From contig NZ_NGUQ01000008.1 of the NCBI RefSeq assembly GCF_002179965.1, positions 62,001-126,000 on the forward strand: 64,000 bases of DNA, written 5' to 3'. Position numbers and translations under genes: made by a program. The DNA comes from Pandoraea sp. PE-S2T-3 (lineage in GTDB: Bacteria > Pseudomonadota > Gammaproteobacteria > Burkholderiales > Burkholderiaceae). The stretch's first letter is position 1. The number at the start of each line of letters is the position of its first letter. Below are positions 27,168-36,453 of this stretch, piece after piece. The notes under the pieces are model-generated. The model was not told the DNA's origin, searched no databases, and worked only from the letters and a program-made list of their open reading frames with translations.

Positions 27168-28139
27168 TCAGCGCTTGGCCGTGTCGGTCATGAACTTGCC
27201 GGTCGGCGCTTCGCCGCCCTTCTTCTGACGGCGCGACGTGCCGTCGATACCACCATCGACTGCCCACTCCGCGAACACCGTCGGCCCCGGCTCAAAGTCG
27301 CGCGGCTGCCACTCCGGCGTCAGCACATCCTCGTCCGCGTAATACTCGATCAACGCGCCGCACGGGTTTTTGAAGTACCAGAAGTACGCCGACGAGATCG
27401 GATGACGGCCCGGGCCGAGTTGCGTCTCCCAGCCGCAGCGATCGATGTGCATGCCGCCACCGAACACTTCGTGGATATCTCGCACCGTAAACGCCACGTG
27501 GTTCAGACCACGCTTGCCGTTCGGCAAGGCCAGCAGGAACAAATCGTGGTGCCCGCCGTGCGGTGCGCAGCGCATGAACGCGCCGCGATCCGGATAACGG
27601 TCGGATAGCTCGAAGCCCAGCTTGTCCTCGTAAAATTTCTGCGTCGCTGCAAGCGCATTGGTGAAGAACACCACATGCCCGACTTCAATCGGCTGCGCCC
27701 GCTCGTACACTGGGCTCGGCGTATTCACGCGCTGCGCGGGAATACCCCACGGGTTGGTGGGCGCGCCTTGCACGTCGAGCGCCCGCTTGGTGCTCACTTC
27801 CACGCGCACGGCCAAACCGTTCGGATCGATGCAGCCCGTCGCGCCCTGTGCGAAGTAGTACCCCGGCTGCCCCGCCAGCTTGTCGGCAATGGCCGCGACC
27901 TCGTCGGCGGTCGCCACGCCCCACGTCACCTCACGCAGCGTCGGGCCCTCTTCCATCGCGGGCGGCAGCGACGGATCGTCGTGGCGCACGGCCAGCACGC
28001 GGCCACCGTTGAGCGTTTCGAAACGCGCTCCGTCGGCGTCGGCCGAGACTTCGGTCAGGCCCCAGTCGGCGAGAAAGCGGCGGCAGGTGTCGAGGTCGGT
28101 CACCCCGTAAGTAATCTGTTCGATGCCCAGAATCGTCAT
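27168..28139 (-). CDS. extradiol-dioxygenase-like VOC family protein
   Basis: This two-domain type I extradiol dioxygenase fold should cleave a catechol-like ring next to the hydroxyl pair, using Fe(II). The C-terminal domain holds the metal triad H155 (EVGHVVFF), H214 (GLNHVAFTV) and E265 (GALIEYYAD). The N-terminal domain is the metal-free copy. The ATG at 28139 gives 323 aa starting MTILGIEQITYGVTD. It is the last gene of the 17-gene minus-strand run, next to the Rieske oxygenase reductase. The ring substrate is unknown. Confidence 0.88.
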   Translation of the reverse strand: MTILGIEQITYGVTDLDTCRRFLADWGLTEVSADADGARFETLNGGRVLAVRHDDPSLPPAMEEGPTLREVTWGVATADEVAAIADKLAGQPGYYFAQGATGCIDPNGLAVRVEVSTKRALDVQGAPTNPWGIPAQRVNTPSPVYERAQPIEVGHVVFFTNALAATQKFYEDKLGFELSDRYPDRGAFMRCAPHGGHHDLFLLALPNGKRGLNHVAFTVRDIHEVFGGGMHIDRCGWETQLGPGRHPISSAYFWYFKNPCGALIEYYADEDVLTPEWQPRDFEPGPTVFAEWAVDGGIDGTSRRQKKGGEAPTGKFMTDTAKR

Positions 28140-28174
28140 GGCAGTCTCGGGTGATAAGTCGGGATAAATCGGTT

Positions 28175-29149
28175 TCAAAGATCCAGCGTCAGGCGGTCGC
28201 CTTTGCAACCGGACACGCAGATCATCATCACGTTATTTGCCGCGCGCTCACCAGCGCTCAGCACTGAGTCACGGTGATCGGGGCAGCCTTCCAGCACACG
28301 CGTTTCACACGCGCCGCAGATACCTTCCATGCAGCTGTGCTCTGCATCGATGCCCGCGGCAAGCAGCGTGTCGAGCAACGTTGCACCCGCAGGCACCGCA
28401 AGCTCCTTACCGCTTTTCGCCAGCTTGACGACATAGCCCTCGCTGGTCGCGGGCGGTGGCGCATCGGGTGCCGCCGCAAATCGTTCGATATGCACGTTGG
28501 CGATACCGGCGTCGGCACATGCCGCTTCGAAGGCGTCGAGCATCACGCCCGGGCCGCAGCAATAGGCATGCGTACCAGCGGGTTGTCCGGCGAGGAAGCC
28601 CGCCAACGAGGCAGGCTTGCCACCCTGCTGATCGTCGAAGTGATAAGTGACGTCGCCACCCAGCGCGCGGATCTCGTCGACAAAAGCGGCCTGCGGTGCC
28701 GTGCGCGCGCAATAGAGCAACTTCACGCTGCGCCCCAGCGCGCGCAGGCGGCGATACATACACAGAATCGGCGTGACGCCGATACCGCCCGCGACAAGCA
28801 CCGTATGTGCTGCACTCTCGTCGAGTTCGAAGTGATTACGCGGCGCCGAAATATCGAGCGTCATGCCCACGCGGAAGTTGTCGTGGATGAAGCGTGACCC
28901 GCCACGGCTCTTCGGATCGGCGAGGATGCCGAGCACGTAGCGGTTAGTCTCACCCGGCGCGTTCACGAGCGAGTAGCTGCGCAACAGCCCGCTCGGCAGA
29001 TGCAGATCGATGTGCGCACCCGGCGTGAAGCCGGGGAACGTGCTGGACTGTGCGTCGCCGCCAGCGGCAGGCACGAGTTCGATACTCATGATGCCGGCCG
29101 CCTCGTAACGAAGCGTGCGCACCATGGCGCTCAGGTTTGACTTGCTCAT
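28175..29149 (-). CDS. PDR/VanB-type ferredoxin reductase for the Rieske oxygenase
   Basis: This reductase passes electrons from NAD(P)H to an oxygenase through flavin and a [2Fe-2S] centre in one chain. RSYSLVN (about 57-63) is the flavin-binding motif and AGGIGVTPIL the nucleotide-binding one. The C-terminal plant-type ferredoxin domain has C273, C278, C281 and C311. The ATG at 29149 (324 aa, MSKSNLSAM) is chosen because the 60 residues upstream in frame look non-coding. It pairs with the Rieske gene two genes upstream, like the PobA/PobB and VanA/VanB systems. Confidence 0.92.
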   Translation of the reverse strand: MSKSNLSAMVRTLRYEAAGIMSIELVPAAGGDAQSSTFPGFTPGAHIDLHLPSGLLRSYSLVNAPGETNRYVLGILADPKSRGGSRFIHDNFRVGMTLDISAPRNHFELDESAAHTVLVAGGIGVTPILCMYRRLRALGRSVKLLYCARTAPQAAFVDEIRALGGDVTYHFDDQQGGKPASLAGFLAGQPAGTHAYCCGPGVMLDAFEAACADAGIANVHIERFAAAPDAPPPATSEGYVVKLAKSGKELAVPAGATLLDTLLAAGIDAEHSCMEGICGACETRVLEGCPDHRDSVLSAGERAANNVMMICVSGCKGDRLTLDL

Positions 29150-29226
29150 GACCCAGCTCTCTGATGTTGCTCGCAGGGGTGTCCTGCGTCGGTATTGATA
29201 TTCACCGGTCCCGGGGTTCGTTCCCG

Positions 29227-29685
29227 TCAGCCGGCTTCGGACAAATCGATATCGAGACGCGCGAATGCCTCGATTTCCACGCGCAATTCGGGAAACACCA
29301 GCCCGCTCACTGCCACGAGCGTCGAGCACGGATACGCGCCACCGTTCGCCGCCACGTCAGCGAAAAACTCGCGGCGCGCGCGGCCCACTTCATCCTTGTC
29401 GGCGATATCGGTCACGTACACGACCAACTTGTAGATGTTGCCGAGATGACCGCCGCCCGCTTCGACCAGCGCCCGAATCTTGCCGAGCACCACCAGCGTC
29501 TGCTCGTAAGCCGTCAACGGTTGCGCGGCGTTGCGCGTTGCCGGATGCGCGGTCATACCCGACATCAGAATCTCGTTGCCGAAGCGAATGCCGTTCGTCC
29601 ACGTCGCCGTGCCCAGATCGGGCACGGTCGGCGCGTGAATGCGTTCAGCCTTCGGTGCGATGGCGGCTTGTGCGTTCGATGACAT
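29227..29685 (-). CDS. RidA/YjgF family protein, possible deaminase
   Basis: This 152-aa RidA-superfamily protein begins with an extension (MSSNAQAAIAPKAERIHAP) before the core. The core shows ILMSGMTAHPATRNA, KLVVYVTDIADKDEV and PCSTLVAVSGL, close to the usual RidA signature. RidA proteins hydrolyse reactive imines. One branch includes the 2-aminomuconate deaminases of aminophenol and 3-hydroxyanthranilate breakdown. Its place between the Rieske oxygenase and its reductase suggests that an enamine, imine or aminomuconate-like intermediate arises in this pathway, which is inference. Confidence 0.88.
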   Translation of the reverse strand: MSSNAQAAIAPKAERIHAPTVPDLGTATWTNGIRFGNEILMSGMTAHPATRNAAQPLTAYEQTLVVLGKIRALVEAGGGHLGNIYKLVVYVTDIADKDEVGRARREFFADVAANGGAYPCSTLVAVSGLVFPELRVEIEAFARLDIDLSEAG

Positions 29686-29702
29686 GTGTCGTCTCGTGCG
29701 GC

Positions 29703-30737
29703 TTACGCCGCCTTACCCTGTTGCAGGCGTTCAAGCTCGGCCTTCGCCAGATTCTTCAGATGGCGGCGCAGACGCACGATGCCCATATCGTGTTGATACA
29801 AGTGCTCGTTCTGATTCGCATCGAGCTCCATGTCTTCGAGCATCACACGGTCTTGTTCCAGCACGGCCCAGTGGCGTGCCTCAAGGCGATTGCGATACAG
29901 GAAACGCCACGTATCGCGCTGCCAGTCCTGCAACTTGCGACAGCGCCAATGGAACACCGCGGCGAGCGTCGGCGAAATCGGCGTGTAGCTGCCCACGATC
30001 ACGAAGTTGCCGCCCGGGCCGCCCGTCTTCGGGTACGGAATCTCCAGCCGCATCCAGTGCGTGCCAGTGTCTGCCCACTCGGTCCAGTCGAAGTTAACAT
30101 CGCGCTGGCCTTCCTTCTCGAACACGAAGCCACGGTCGGTATCGCGAATGCGGAACGCTGCCGTGTTGTCCCCCTCGGCCATCGAGTGCGACTGCTTGTG
30201 CAGATACGTGCCGTGCATCGGATCCATCACGTTATCGAGCACGTAACGGTAATCGCCCTTCCACTCGGTGTAGCAGAGGAACGACGAGAATTCGCCATCG
30301 GCGTCGAGTTCTTCCGGCAACACCAGCGGCGGCGGCGTGTCGATGTTTTCCGTCGCGTTGTACAGCCAGATGGCTTCGTTGCGCTCAACGATGTGATACG
30401 CCTGCGTTGGGCGCGAGCCTTCGAGCTTGCAGCCCGGGCTGCCGGGCACACGCATCACCGTGCCGTCGCTGCGCACCTGCACGCCGTGATAACCGCAGGC
30501 GATGCGGTCGCCCATCACGATGCCCTTCGAGAGCGGCGCGCCCCGGTGTGGGCAATGGTCGTCGAGCGCGTGCACGTTGTTGTCCTGATCGCGCCAGAAC
30601 ACGAGCTTCTTGCCCAGACGGCGCAGCGAGACCGGCTCGCGGCCAACCATGTGCGACGGGCAAATCGGATACCAGAGATTCTTCAGACCGCGCTCGAGGA
30701 TGGCGTCGGCAGTGAGAATGGGTTGTTGCATAGTCAT
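29703..30737 (-). CDS. aromatic ring-hydroxylating oxygenase, Rieske alpha subunit
   Basis: The Rieske [2Fe-2S] ligands are C62, H64, C81 and H84 (HCPHRGAPLS and ACGYHGVQV). The mononuclear iron site shows H175 and H180 (DPMHGTYLH). The 344-aa single-subunit form resembles the phenoxybenzoate/vanillate O-demethylase class that works with a PDR-type reductase, encoded two genes on. The ATG at 30737 has AGAGG upstream; MQQPIL two codons later is an alternative. No beta subunit gene is nearby. It probably hydroxylates or demethylates the imported aromatic acid. Confidence 0.92.
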   Translation of the reverse strand: MTMQQPILTADAILERGLKNLWYPICPSHMVGREPVSLRRLGKKLVFWRDQDNNVHALDDHCPHRGAPLSKGIVMGDRIACGYHGVQVRSDGTVMRVPGSPGCKLEGSRPTQAYHIVERNEAIWLYNATENIDTPPPLVLPEELDADGEFSSFLCYTEWKGDYRYVLDNVMDPMHGTYLHKQSHSMAEGDNTAAFRIRDTDRGFVFEKEGQRDVNFDWTEWADTGTHWMRLEIPYPKTGGPGGNFVIVGSYTPISPTLAAVFHWRCRKLQDWQRDTWRFLYRNRLEARHWAVLEQDRVMLEDMELDANQNEHLYQHDMGIVRLRRHLKNLAKAELERLQQGKAA

Positions 30738-30809
30738 GGGGGACCTCTTCATCGTCGGCGCCGCGCCGGGGCTTATGCCAGCGGGCGAGCGCATCGTCAG
30801 GTGATGTTG

Positions 30810-31028
30810 TTACGCTTCGGCCATGCGGGCGATCTGCGCCTTGTAGACCGCCTCCGTCCACAGCTCGCCCTCTTGCGGGCCGGGGCCCGTGCGATTCAGG
30901 TAGGCGACGAGGCCAGCCAGATCATGCGTACCGGCCGCATAGGCGCGCTCGATGGCGTCGCCCAGCAGGCTTTCGTATTGCGTCGGCACATGGCGACGCG
31001 CTTGATGCGGGTCAAGATAACGGTCCAT
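30810..31028 (-). CDS. small operon protein, 72 aa, recombinase-like-helix type
   Basis: This short protein begins MDRYLDPHQARRHVPTQYE and ends QIARMAEA. It is predicted helical and soluble, with no cysteines and no membrane segment. Its ATG overlaps the stop of the upstream gene by one base (TAATG), with GGAGGGAA before it, so coupled translation is expected. From memory, similar short proteins accompany ring-hydroxylating oxygenases and are called recombinase-like helix domain proteins; I cannot verify this. A role as oxygenase helper or assembly factor is inference. Confidence 0.8.
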   Translation of the reverse strand: MDRYLDPHQARRHVPTQYESLLGDAIERAYAAGTHDLAGLVAYLNRTGPGPQEGELWTEAVYKAQIARMAEA

Positions 31029-31381
31029 TATTTCCCTCCTTGGCGAACCCGTTCGCGAATGCGTGCGTGCACGGGTACAAAGTCGTAAGTCGGATAGCAT
31101 TCGGTGCGAAATACCCCCCACGCCGAGCGCTCCAGCTCGACGTTGACCACCGGCAGCAGGTGGGGCGGCAACTCCAGCGTCACGATCTGGCCGAAGCCCA
31201 TCGCCACCGTCCACGAGACCACCTTCACGCCTTCCGGCGGAAAGCGCTCCCACCACTCGACGGCCTTCAGGCGCTCCTGAAACGCGTCGAGATTGTTCGA
31301 CTGGTCGTGACGCAGAACCACCGTCAGCAACATCGTCTGCGGGGCATCCGCCGGCGTAACGTTTTCGGTCATCGGTTGCAT
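31028..31381 (-). CDS. uncharacterised small operon protein, 117 aa
   Basis: I do not recognise this family. After a short tail the protein reads MLLTVVLRHDQSNNLDAFQ, then WWERFPPEGVKVVSWTVAMGFG and IVTLELPPHLLPVVN. This beta-alpha-beta pattern suggests a small ferredoxin-like or dimeric alpha/beta-barrel fold. It lies between the substrate-binding protein and the 72-aa gene, with a one-base overlap to the latter. The ATG at 31381 or 31372 may be used. Tight coupling to the 72-aa gene and the oxygenase suggests an accessory or monooxygenase-like role. Confidence 0.8.
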   Translation of the reverse strand: MQPMTENVTPADAPQTMLLTVVLRHDQSNNLDAFQERLKAVEWWERFPPEGVKVVSWTVAMGFGQIVTLELPPHLLPVVNVELERSAWGVFRTECYPTYDFVPVHARIRERVRQGGK

Positions 31382-31394
31382 GGGGGCGCCTGCC

Positions 31395-32399
31395 TTACTG
31401 CACGAACTGGTTGGTGTACAGGTCGGCCGGATTCGACTTCTCGCGAATGACCTTTTCCTGAGCGTAAAAGTCCTGAAGCTTCGTCACGCGCGCCGGATCG
31501 AACGCGCCGAGGCGTTGCTGGCCCGGATACACATTGCGGGCGTAGTACGTGAGAATCTTCTCGATCTCAGCTTCCTTGCCCTTGTAAGCGGGCACCGCTG
31601 CGCAGTAATCCTTCGCCGCACCGGCCGGGTCACGCATGATCTCGGCGACCGACTTGAGCGTGGCATGCACGAACTTGCGGATCATCTCGGGCTTCTCGGC
31701 AATGGTCTTGTCCGAGGCGAGAATCGCCTGCGCCATGCCCGGGAAATACTTATCGGTCGACGTCATGGTGATCTTCACGCCGGCGTCTTCGATGTTCTGC
31801 GCCCACTCCGGCGTGCCCACCATCACTTCGGCCTTGCCCGTGGCCACTTGCTGCCACACGCCTGCGGGGCCGGCGCCTTGAATGCGCGCATCGTTACGGG
31901 TGAGGCCCGCCGACGCCAGCAGCCCCAGCGTCGCGTAGAAGCCCGTGTCCTGATAAGCCAGTACGGTGATCATCTTGCCCTTCAGATCGGCCGGCGACTT
32001 GATGTTGGCGTCGTCACGCACGACCAACTGATGCAGTGTGCGGCCGCCAAGGAGTGCCACGCCCTTGATCGGAATACCGTTGGGTCGCAGCACGATGGGC
32101 GTGTCGCCCAGACCGCCACCCAGATCGCCGTTACCCGACGCCAGTTGCTTGCCAACGTCGGCGCCGCCCTGCACGGTGAGCCAGCGCACCGACAGCCCTT
32201 CGGCGGCGTAGTAGCCCTTCTTCTCGGCGAGCATCAGCGGCGCGAACGCCGGCAGATTGGCCGGGGCCGGCAGCAAATAGGTGATCTGCTGGGTCGGTTG
32301 CTGCGCCCAGACCGGCGCGGCGGCCAGTCCGGTGATGGCACACAGGCCAGCCGTCAAAAAGGCGCGACGCGCCAACGATGCACGGAAAATCGACAACAT
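31395..32399 (-). CDS. ABC transporter substrate-binding protein, NitT/TauT type
   Basis: This 334-aa periplasmic receptor belongs to the SsuA/THI5-like (NMT1) family. The N-terminus RRAFLTAGLCAITGLAAAP followed by WAQ is a Sec or twin-arginine-like signal. The mature part has APLMLAEKKGYYAAEGL and LAYQDTGFYATLG, typical of sulfonate, taurine and aromatic-acid binders. Its partner permease and ATPase are the first genes of the same run, about 9 kb upstream. The ATG at 32399 has GAGGCAGAGAT before it. It should deliver the aromatic substrate to that importer. Confidence 0.9.
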   Translation of the reverse strand: MLSIFRASLARRAFLTAGLCAITGLAAAPVWAQQPTQQITYLLPAPANLPAFAPLMLAEKKGYYAAEGLSVRWLTVQGGADVGKQLASGNGDLGGGLGDTPIVLRPNGIPIKGVALLGGRTLHQLVVRDDANIKSPADLKGKMITVLAYQDTGFYATLGLLASAGLTRNDARIQGAGPAGVWQQVATGKAEVMVGTPEWAQNIEDAGVKITMTSTDKYFPGMAQAILASDKTIAEKPEMIRKFVHATLKSVAEIMRDPAGAAKDYCAAVPAYKGKEAEIEKILTYYARNVYPGQQRLGAFDPARVTKLQDFYAQEKVIREKSNPADLYTNQFVQ

Positions 32400-32473
32400 A
32401 TCTCTGCCTCGCTCAAGTCTCGGGTTACCGCGATGCCCCGTGCACCGCAGCTTGTGATGCCACAGCTTGTTGT

Positions 32474-33970
32474 TCAGACCTGCCCCGCCCAGCCGAGCGG
32501 GTTGTCGTTCATGCCCCAGTAGAGGCTCTTCTGATTGGTGTATTCGAGCAGCCCCAGACGCCCCTTCTCACGCCCCATGCCGCTCTCCTTCCAACCGCCG
32601 AACGGCGTCGAGATCGAGAACTGCTTGTAGGTGTTGATCCAGACCGTGCCGGTCTCCAACGCGCGCCCCAGACGCCACGCGCGCTTGTAGTCGCGTGTCC
32701 AGATGCCTGCCGCCAGCCCGTAGACGCTGTCGTTGGCTTCGGCCAGCAACTCGTCTTCGTTCTCGAACGGCAGCACCGCCAGCACCGGGCCGAAGATTTC
32801 TTCCTGCACCATGCGCGCCTGATTGGTCAGCCCTGCGATGATGGTCGGCTGATAGAAGTAGCCCTTCTCGCGACCGTCTCCCGCCGGACGCTCACCACCG
32901 CACAGCAGGCGGCCGCCGTCTTCCAGCCCGATGGCCACATAACGCTCGATCGACTCGCGATGCGACGACGTCACCAGCGGGCCCATCTGCGTGTCTTCGC
33001 GCAGCGGGTCACCCACGCGCAATTGCTTTGCGCCTGCGACCAGCCTCTCGACAAACGTGTCGAAGATCTTCTTGTGCACGAACAGGCGCGAGCCCGCGAT
33101 GCACGACTCGCCCGACGAACTGAAGATGCCGTAGAGCACACCGGCCACGGCGTGATCGATGTCCGCGTCTTCGAACACGATGGTCGGCGACTTGCCGCCC
33201 AATTCGAGCGAGACAGGCATGAGCTTTTCCGCCGCCAGACGCGCAATGCCGCGCCCGACTTCGGTGCCGCCCGTGAACGCGACCTTCTTGACCTTCGGAT
33301 GCCGCACGAGAATGTCGCCGATCACCGAGCCCTTGCCCGGCAGCACCGACAACACACCGCGCGGCACACCCGCGGCTTCGCAGATACGGCCCAGTTCGAG
33401 CGACGCCAGCGGCGTGACTTCCGCAGGCTTGAGCACCACGGCATTACCTGCGGCGAGCGCAGGCGCAAGCTTTTGCGCGTCGGACGCAATCGGCGAGTTC
33501 CACGGCGTAATCGCGGCCACCACACCCAGCGGCTCGTGAACGCTCATCGTCAGATAGTCGCCACGCGACGGCGTGAGCGTCTCTTCCAGTGTTTCGAGGC
33601 ATGCGGCGAAATAGCGGAACGTGCCTGCTGCGCTCGCAACAAGCGCCCGCGTCTCGCTGATCGGCTTGCCGTTGTCGCGGCGTTGCAGGTGCGCCAGTGC
33701 CTCGGCGCGCTGCGTGATGCCATCGGCCACGCGATGCAGTACGGCGGCGCGCTGGTGCGGCTTGAGGCCCGCCCAGTCGGCACGGCGCCACGCGGCATCG
33801 GCAGCTTCCACCGCGTCGGTCGCATCCTGTGCGCCCGCAGCCGCGATCTCGGCATTCACGCTCTCGTCGGCCGGATACAGGCTCTGATAGCGCTTGCCCG
33901 AGCCGGCACGCCATTCGCCGCCGACCAGAATGTCGCTCGAGAACCCTTGCAGCAAATCTTGATGACTCAT
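32474..33970 (-). CDS. aldehyde dehydrogenase (ALDH superfamily)
   Basis: This NAD(P)-dependent enzyme of 498 aa oxidises an aldehyde to a carboxylate. Catalytic residues are in place: N158 (ITPWNSPI), E256 (LELGGKSP) and C290 (SSGESCIAG). The cofactor loop FTGGTEVGR is present. The ATG at 33970 has AGGACAAGC upstream. Placed after the TPP enzyme and aspartate-dehydrogenase-like gene, it could oxidise the aldehyde left by a 2-oxo acid decarboxylation or a semialdehyde from ring cleavage such as a 2-aminomuconic semialdehyde. The choice cannot be made from the sequence. Confidence 0.93.
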   Translation of the reverse strand: MSHQDLLQGFSSDILVGGEWRAGSGKRYQSLYPADESVNAEIAAAGAQDATDAVEAADAAWRRADWAGLKPHQRAAVLHRVADGITQRAEALAHLQRRDNGKPISETRALVASAAGTFRYFAACLETLEETLTPSRGDYLTMSVHEPLGVVAAITPWNSPIASDAQKLAPALAAGNAVVLKPAEVTPLASLELGRICEAAGVPRGVLSVLPGKGSVIGDILVRHPKVKKVAFTGGTEVGRGIARLAAEKLMPVSLELGGKSPTIVFEDADIDHAVAGVLYGIFSSSGESCIAGSRLFVHKKIFDTFVERLVAGAKQLRVGDPLREDTQMGPLVTSSHRESIERYVAIGLEDGGRLLCGGERPAGDGREKGYFYQPTIIAGLTNQARMVQEEIFGPVLAVLPFENEDELLAEANDSVYGLAAGIWTRDYKRAWRLGRALETGTVWINTYKQFSISTPFGGWKESGMGREKGRLGLLEYTNQKSLYWGMNDNPLGWAGQV

Positions 33971-33989
33971 GGTGCTTGTCCTGCGAGAA

Positions 33990-34799
33990 CTAGATCACGC
34001 AATTCGCGACGCGGTTCTTGAGCGCGCGAATCGCCGAATAAGCGGTCAGGGCAGACGTCTTGGGGTTGTCCGGCAACGGCTTGCCGCACATCTCCAGCGA
34101 CATCTCGCCAAACGCACCACGCGCCGCAATGTGATGCACGTTGCGCGAGGTGGCCGGGTCGGCAATCAGGCGCACACGCGTGGCGTCGAGCCCCAGACCG
34201 GCGATGGCCACGGTGGCCGCCACATTGGCGTTCTTCGGGTACAGACGCGCCGCATCGCGGGCGCTGCCTTCGAAGATCACCGTAGCGGTGGCAAGCGTCG
34301 TCAGATCGCACACTTGCTCGGCCGGCGTGCCCTGCCAGCCCAGCGGCGGCTTACGGCCGGTGTAGACCACTTCATCCAGACCCCCTTCGCGAGCGGCGGA
34401 GATGGCGTCGATTCCACCGATGGCACCCGAGAGCAGCGTGACGGTCGATGCGCCTTCCTTGGCGGCTTGCTCCAGCGCGGCAAGCAGTTCCGAGTCGGAC
34501 AGCGCGCCGATGGAAGCCACCGCGCAATCGATACCTGACTTCAGCAATGGCACGACGTGCGCCGACAGTGCGCTGTGACCTGCGCACTCAAGGACAAAGT
34601 CCGGACGGCGGGTGAGCGCGGCGGCCGACGACACCACTTCGGTGCCTTCACGCACGCTCTCGCGCACGCGCGCCGCAGCGTCTTCGGGCACGATCACGTG
34701 GCCAATGCGCAGATTCGGATCGCCCGCGCAGGCTTCGTAGACTTTGGAGCCGATGGCGCCGAAGCCGATCAGCGCGACATCAACCGGTCGATGATTCAT
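33990..34799 (-). CDS. aspartate dehydrogenase-like oxidoreductase
   Basis: The N-terminus [15 protein letters not shown] is a Rossmann motif, LECAGHSAL follows, and [12 protein letters not shown] in the C-terminal half carries the conserved His of L-aspartate dehydrogenases. The 267-aa length fits. Known members oxidise aspartate to iminoaspartate for NAD synthesis. In a catabolic operon the enzyme may act on another amino or keto acid. The ATG at 34799 follows the TPP stop by one base; an ATG at 34808 overlapping that stop is possible. Its presence with RidA hints at amine or imine chemistry in the pathway. Confidence 0.85.
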   Translation of the reverse strand: MNHRPVDVALIGFGAIGSKVYEACAGDPNLRIGHVIVPEDAAARVRESVREGTEVVSSAAALTRRPDFVLECAGHSALSAHVVPLLKSGIDCAVASIGALSDSELLAALEQAAKEGASTVTLLSGAIGGIDAISAAREGGLDEVVYTGRKPPLGWQGTPAEQVCDLTTLATATVIFEGSARDAARLYPKNANVAATVAIAGLGLDATRVRLIADPATSRNVHHIAARGAFGEMSLEMCGKPLPDNPKTSALTAYSAIRALKNRVANCVI

Positions 34800-34800
34800 T

Positions 34801-36453
34801 TCACGCATTCGCGGGCTCCCGCACCGGCGGACCGGCAAAGTGCGACGCGAAGCTGCCGACCGACAGCATGTCGACTTCGAGCAGCACCGGCCCGTCGTGA
34901 GCCACGGCGCGCGCGACGGCACCTTCGGCCTGATCGATGGCCGTAATGCGCTCGTGCTTGAGTTGCAGGCTGGCGCAGAACGCAGCGAAGTCCGGCTGAT
35001 GCAGTTGCACGTAGTGACGGCGGCCGCCGTACTGCGCATCCTGAATATTGCGAATCACGCCGTAGCACTGATCGTTCATCAGCAGGATGATGACCTGCGC
35101 TTTCTCCTGCACAGCCGTGGCGAGTTCGCCCACGTTGACCATCAGGCCACCGTCGCCGCACAGCGCCACCGTCTTCTTGGCATTGCCGGCGAGCGCCGCG
35201 CCAATGCCCATCTGCATGCCCTGACCGATACCGCCGCCCAAGGCGTGCACGCCCGCACGCGGCGAGAAAATCTTCAGCAGGCGGTTGCCCCACGTGCTGT
35301 TCGAGATCGTGACGTCGCGCACCCAGTTGAAGTCGCGGCCCAGTGCGCCTTGCAGCGCTGCCACGAGTTGGCGGTACGGGCCAAGACCTTCCGCGACCTG
35401 TTTGACGGCGGCATCGCGCGCGGCGGCCAAGTCGGCGTGGAACGCCGGGTCGACCGACAAGCGGCCTTGCAGGCGGTCAGCCAGCGCGTTCAGTACGCGT
35501 GCGGCATCGCCCTGCACGAACAAGTCGTTGCGATAGCCCCGGTTGTCCGCGAGCCCATCAGCGTCGACACGATAGAGCGGACGCGGCAGGCCGAGCTTGT
35601 ACTTGAGCGTTTCGTTACCGCGCAGACGCGAGCCGACCACGAGCACGGCGTCGCACGTCTTGTAGAACGCTTCGACCGTCGGGTGAATGTTGAATGCGCC
35701 CAACGTGGCGGCGTGGTCTTCCGGCACGATGCCGCGACCTTGCACGCTGGTGACCACGCCAAAGCCCATGTCGACCAGTCGCTTGACGGCCGCCTCTGCG
35801 CCGCGCGCGCCACCGCCCAGCCAAAGCAACGGGCGATGTGCCGCAGCCAGCTTGTCGGCGAGTTCCGCCACGCGTTGCTCGTCGTGCGACGGCACTGTCA
35901 CGTGCGGCGCTGCCAGATCGGCCGGCCATTCGATTTCCGCCGCCTGAATGTCGATCGGAATCTCGACGCTGACCGGGCCGGTCGGTGCGGTCAGCGCCGC
36001 GCGCACGGCTTCACGCACGGTCGAGAGTGCCGTGTCGACGCAACGCACGCGATAGGCCGCCTTCGAGATCGACTTGAGCATGCTCAGTTGATCGGGCGCT
36101 TCGTGGATGTAGGCGAGGTCGCGGTCGAGGAATTCGGTCTCGATCTGGCCGGTGATGTGCAGAACGGGTGTGCCGGCGGTCAGCGCTTCGACCATGGCAC
36201 CGGCGGCATTCCCCGCTGCCGTGCCAGTGCTCGTGAACGCCACGCCCAGACCACCCGAGACACGCGACAGGCCATCGGCCATGTTCAGTGCACCGGCTTC
36301 GCCGCGTGCACCGACGTAACGGATTTTTTCGCGGCGCGCGATGGCGTCGAGAATCGGCATGTTGTGAATCGAGATCACGCCGAACGCGGTTTGCACACCG
36401 CATTGTTCGAGGAACGCCGCGATGACTTCGCCGACGGTGGTTTTGTTAGACAT
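34801..36453 (-). CDS. thiamine pyrophosphate enzyme, acetolactate synthase/benzoylformate decarboxylase type
   Basis: This 550-aa TPP enzyme has the cofactor-activating glutamate E52 ([12 protein letters not shown]). The Mg/TPP motif is GDGGLMVN at 433-440, with N460 completing it. The three-domain layout (Pyr, central, PP) is complete. The active-site loop residues differ from classical acetolactate synthase. In this context a 2-oxo acid decarboxylase or an aldehyde-forming lyase feeding the downstream aldehyde dehydrogenase is likely. The ATG at 36453 has GGAGG about 10 bases upstream. It overlaps the stop of the SDR by 8 bp. Confidence 0.88.
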   Translation of the reverse strand: MSNKTTVGEVIAAFLEQCGVQTAFGVISIHNMPILDAIARREKIRYVGARGEAGALNMADGLSRVSGGLGVAFTSTGTAAGNAAGAMVEALTAGTPVLHITGQIETEFLDRDLAYIHEAPDQLSMLKSISKAAYRVRCVDTALSTVREAVRAALTAPTGPVSVEIPIDIQAAEIEWPADLAAPHVTVPSHDEQRVAELADKLAAAHRPLLWLGGGARGAEAAVKRLVDMGFGVVTSVQGRGIVPEDHAATLGAFNIHPTVEAFYKTCDAVLVVGSRLRGNETLKYKLGLPRPLYRVDADGLADNRGYRNDLFVQGDAARVLNALADRLQGRLSVDPAFHADLAAARDAAVKQVAEGLGPYRQLVAALQGALGRDFNWVRDVTISNSTWGNRLLKIFSPRAGVHALGGGIGQGMQMGIGAALAGNAKKTVALCGDGGLMVNVGELATAVQEKAQVIILLMNDQCYGVIRNIQDAQYGGRRHYVQLHQPDFAAFCASLQLKHERITAIDQAEGAVARAVAHDGPVLLEVDMLSVGSFASHFAGPPVREPANA

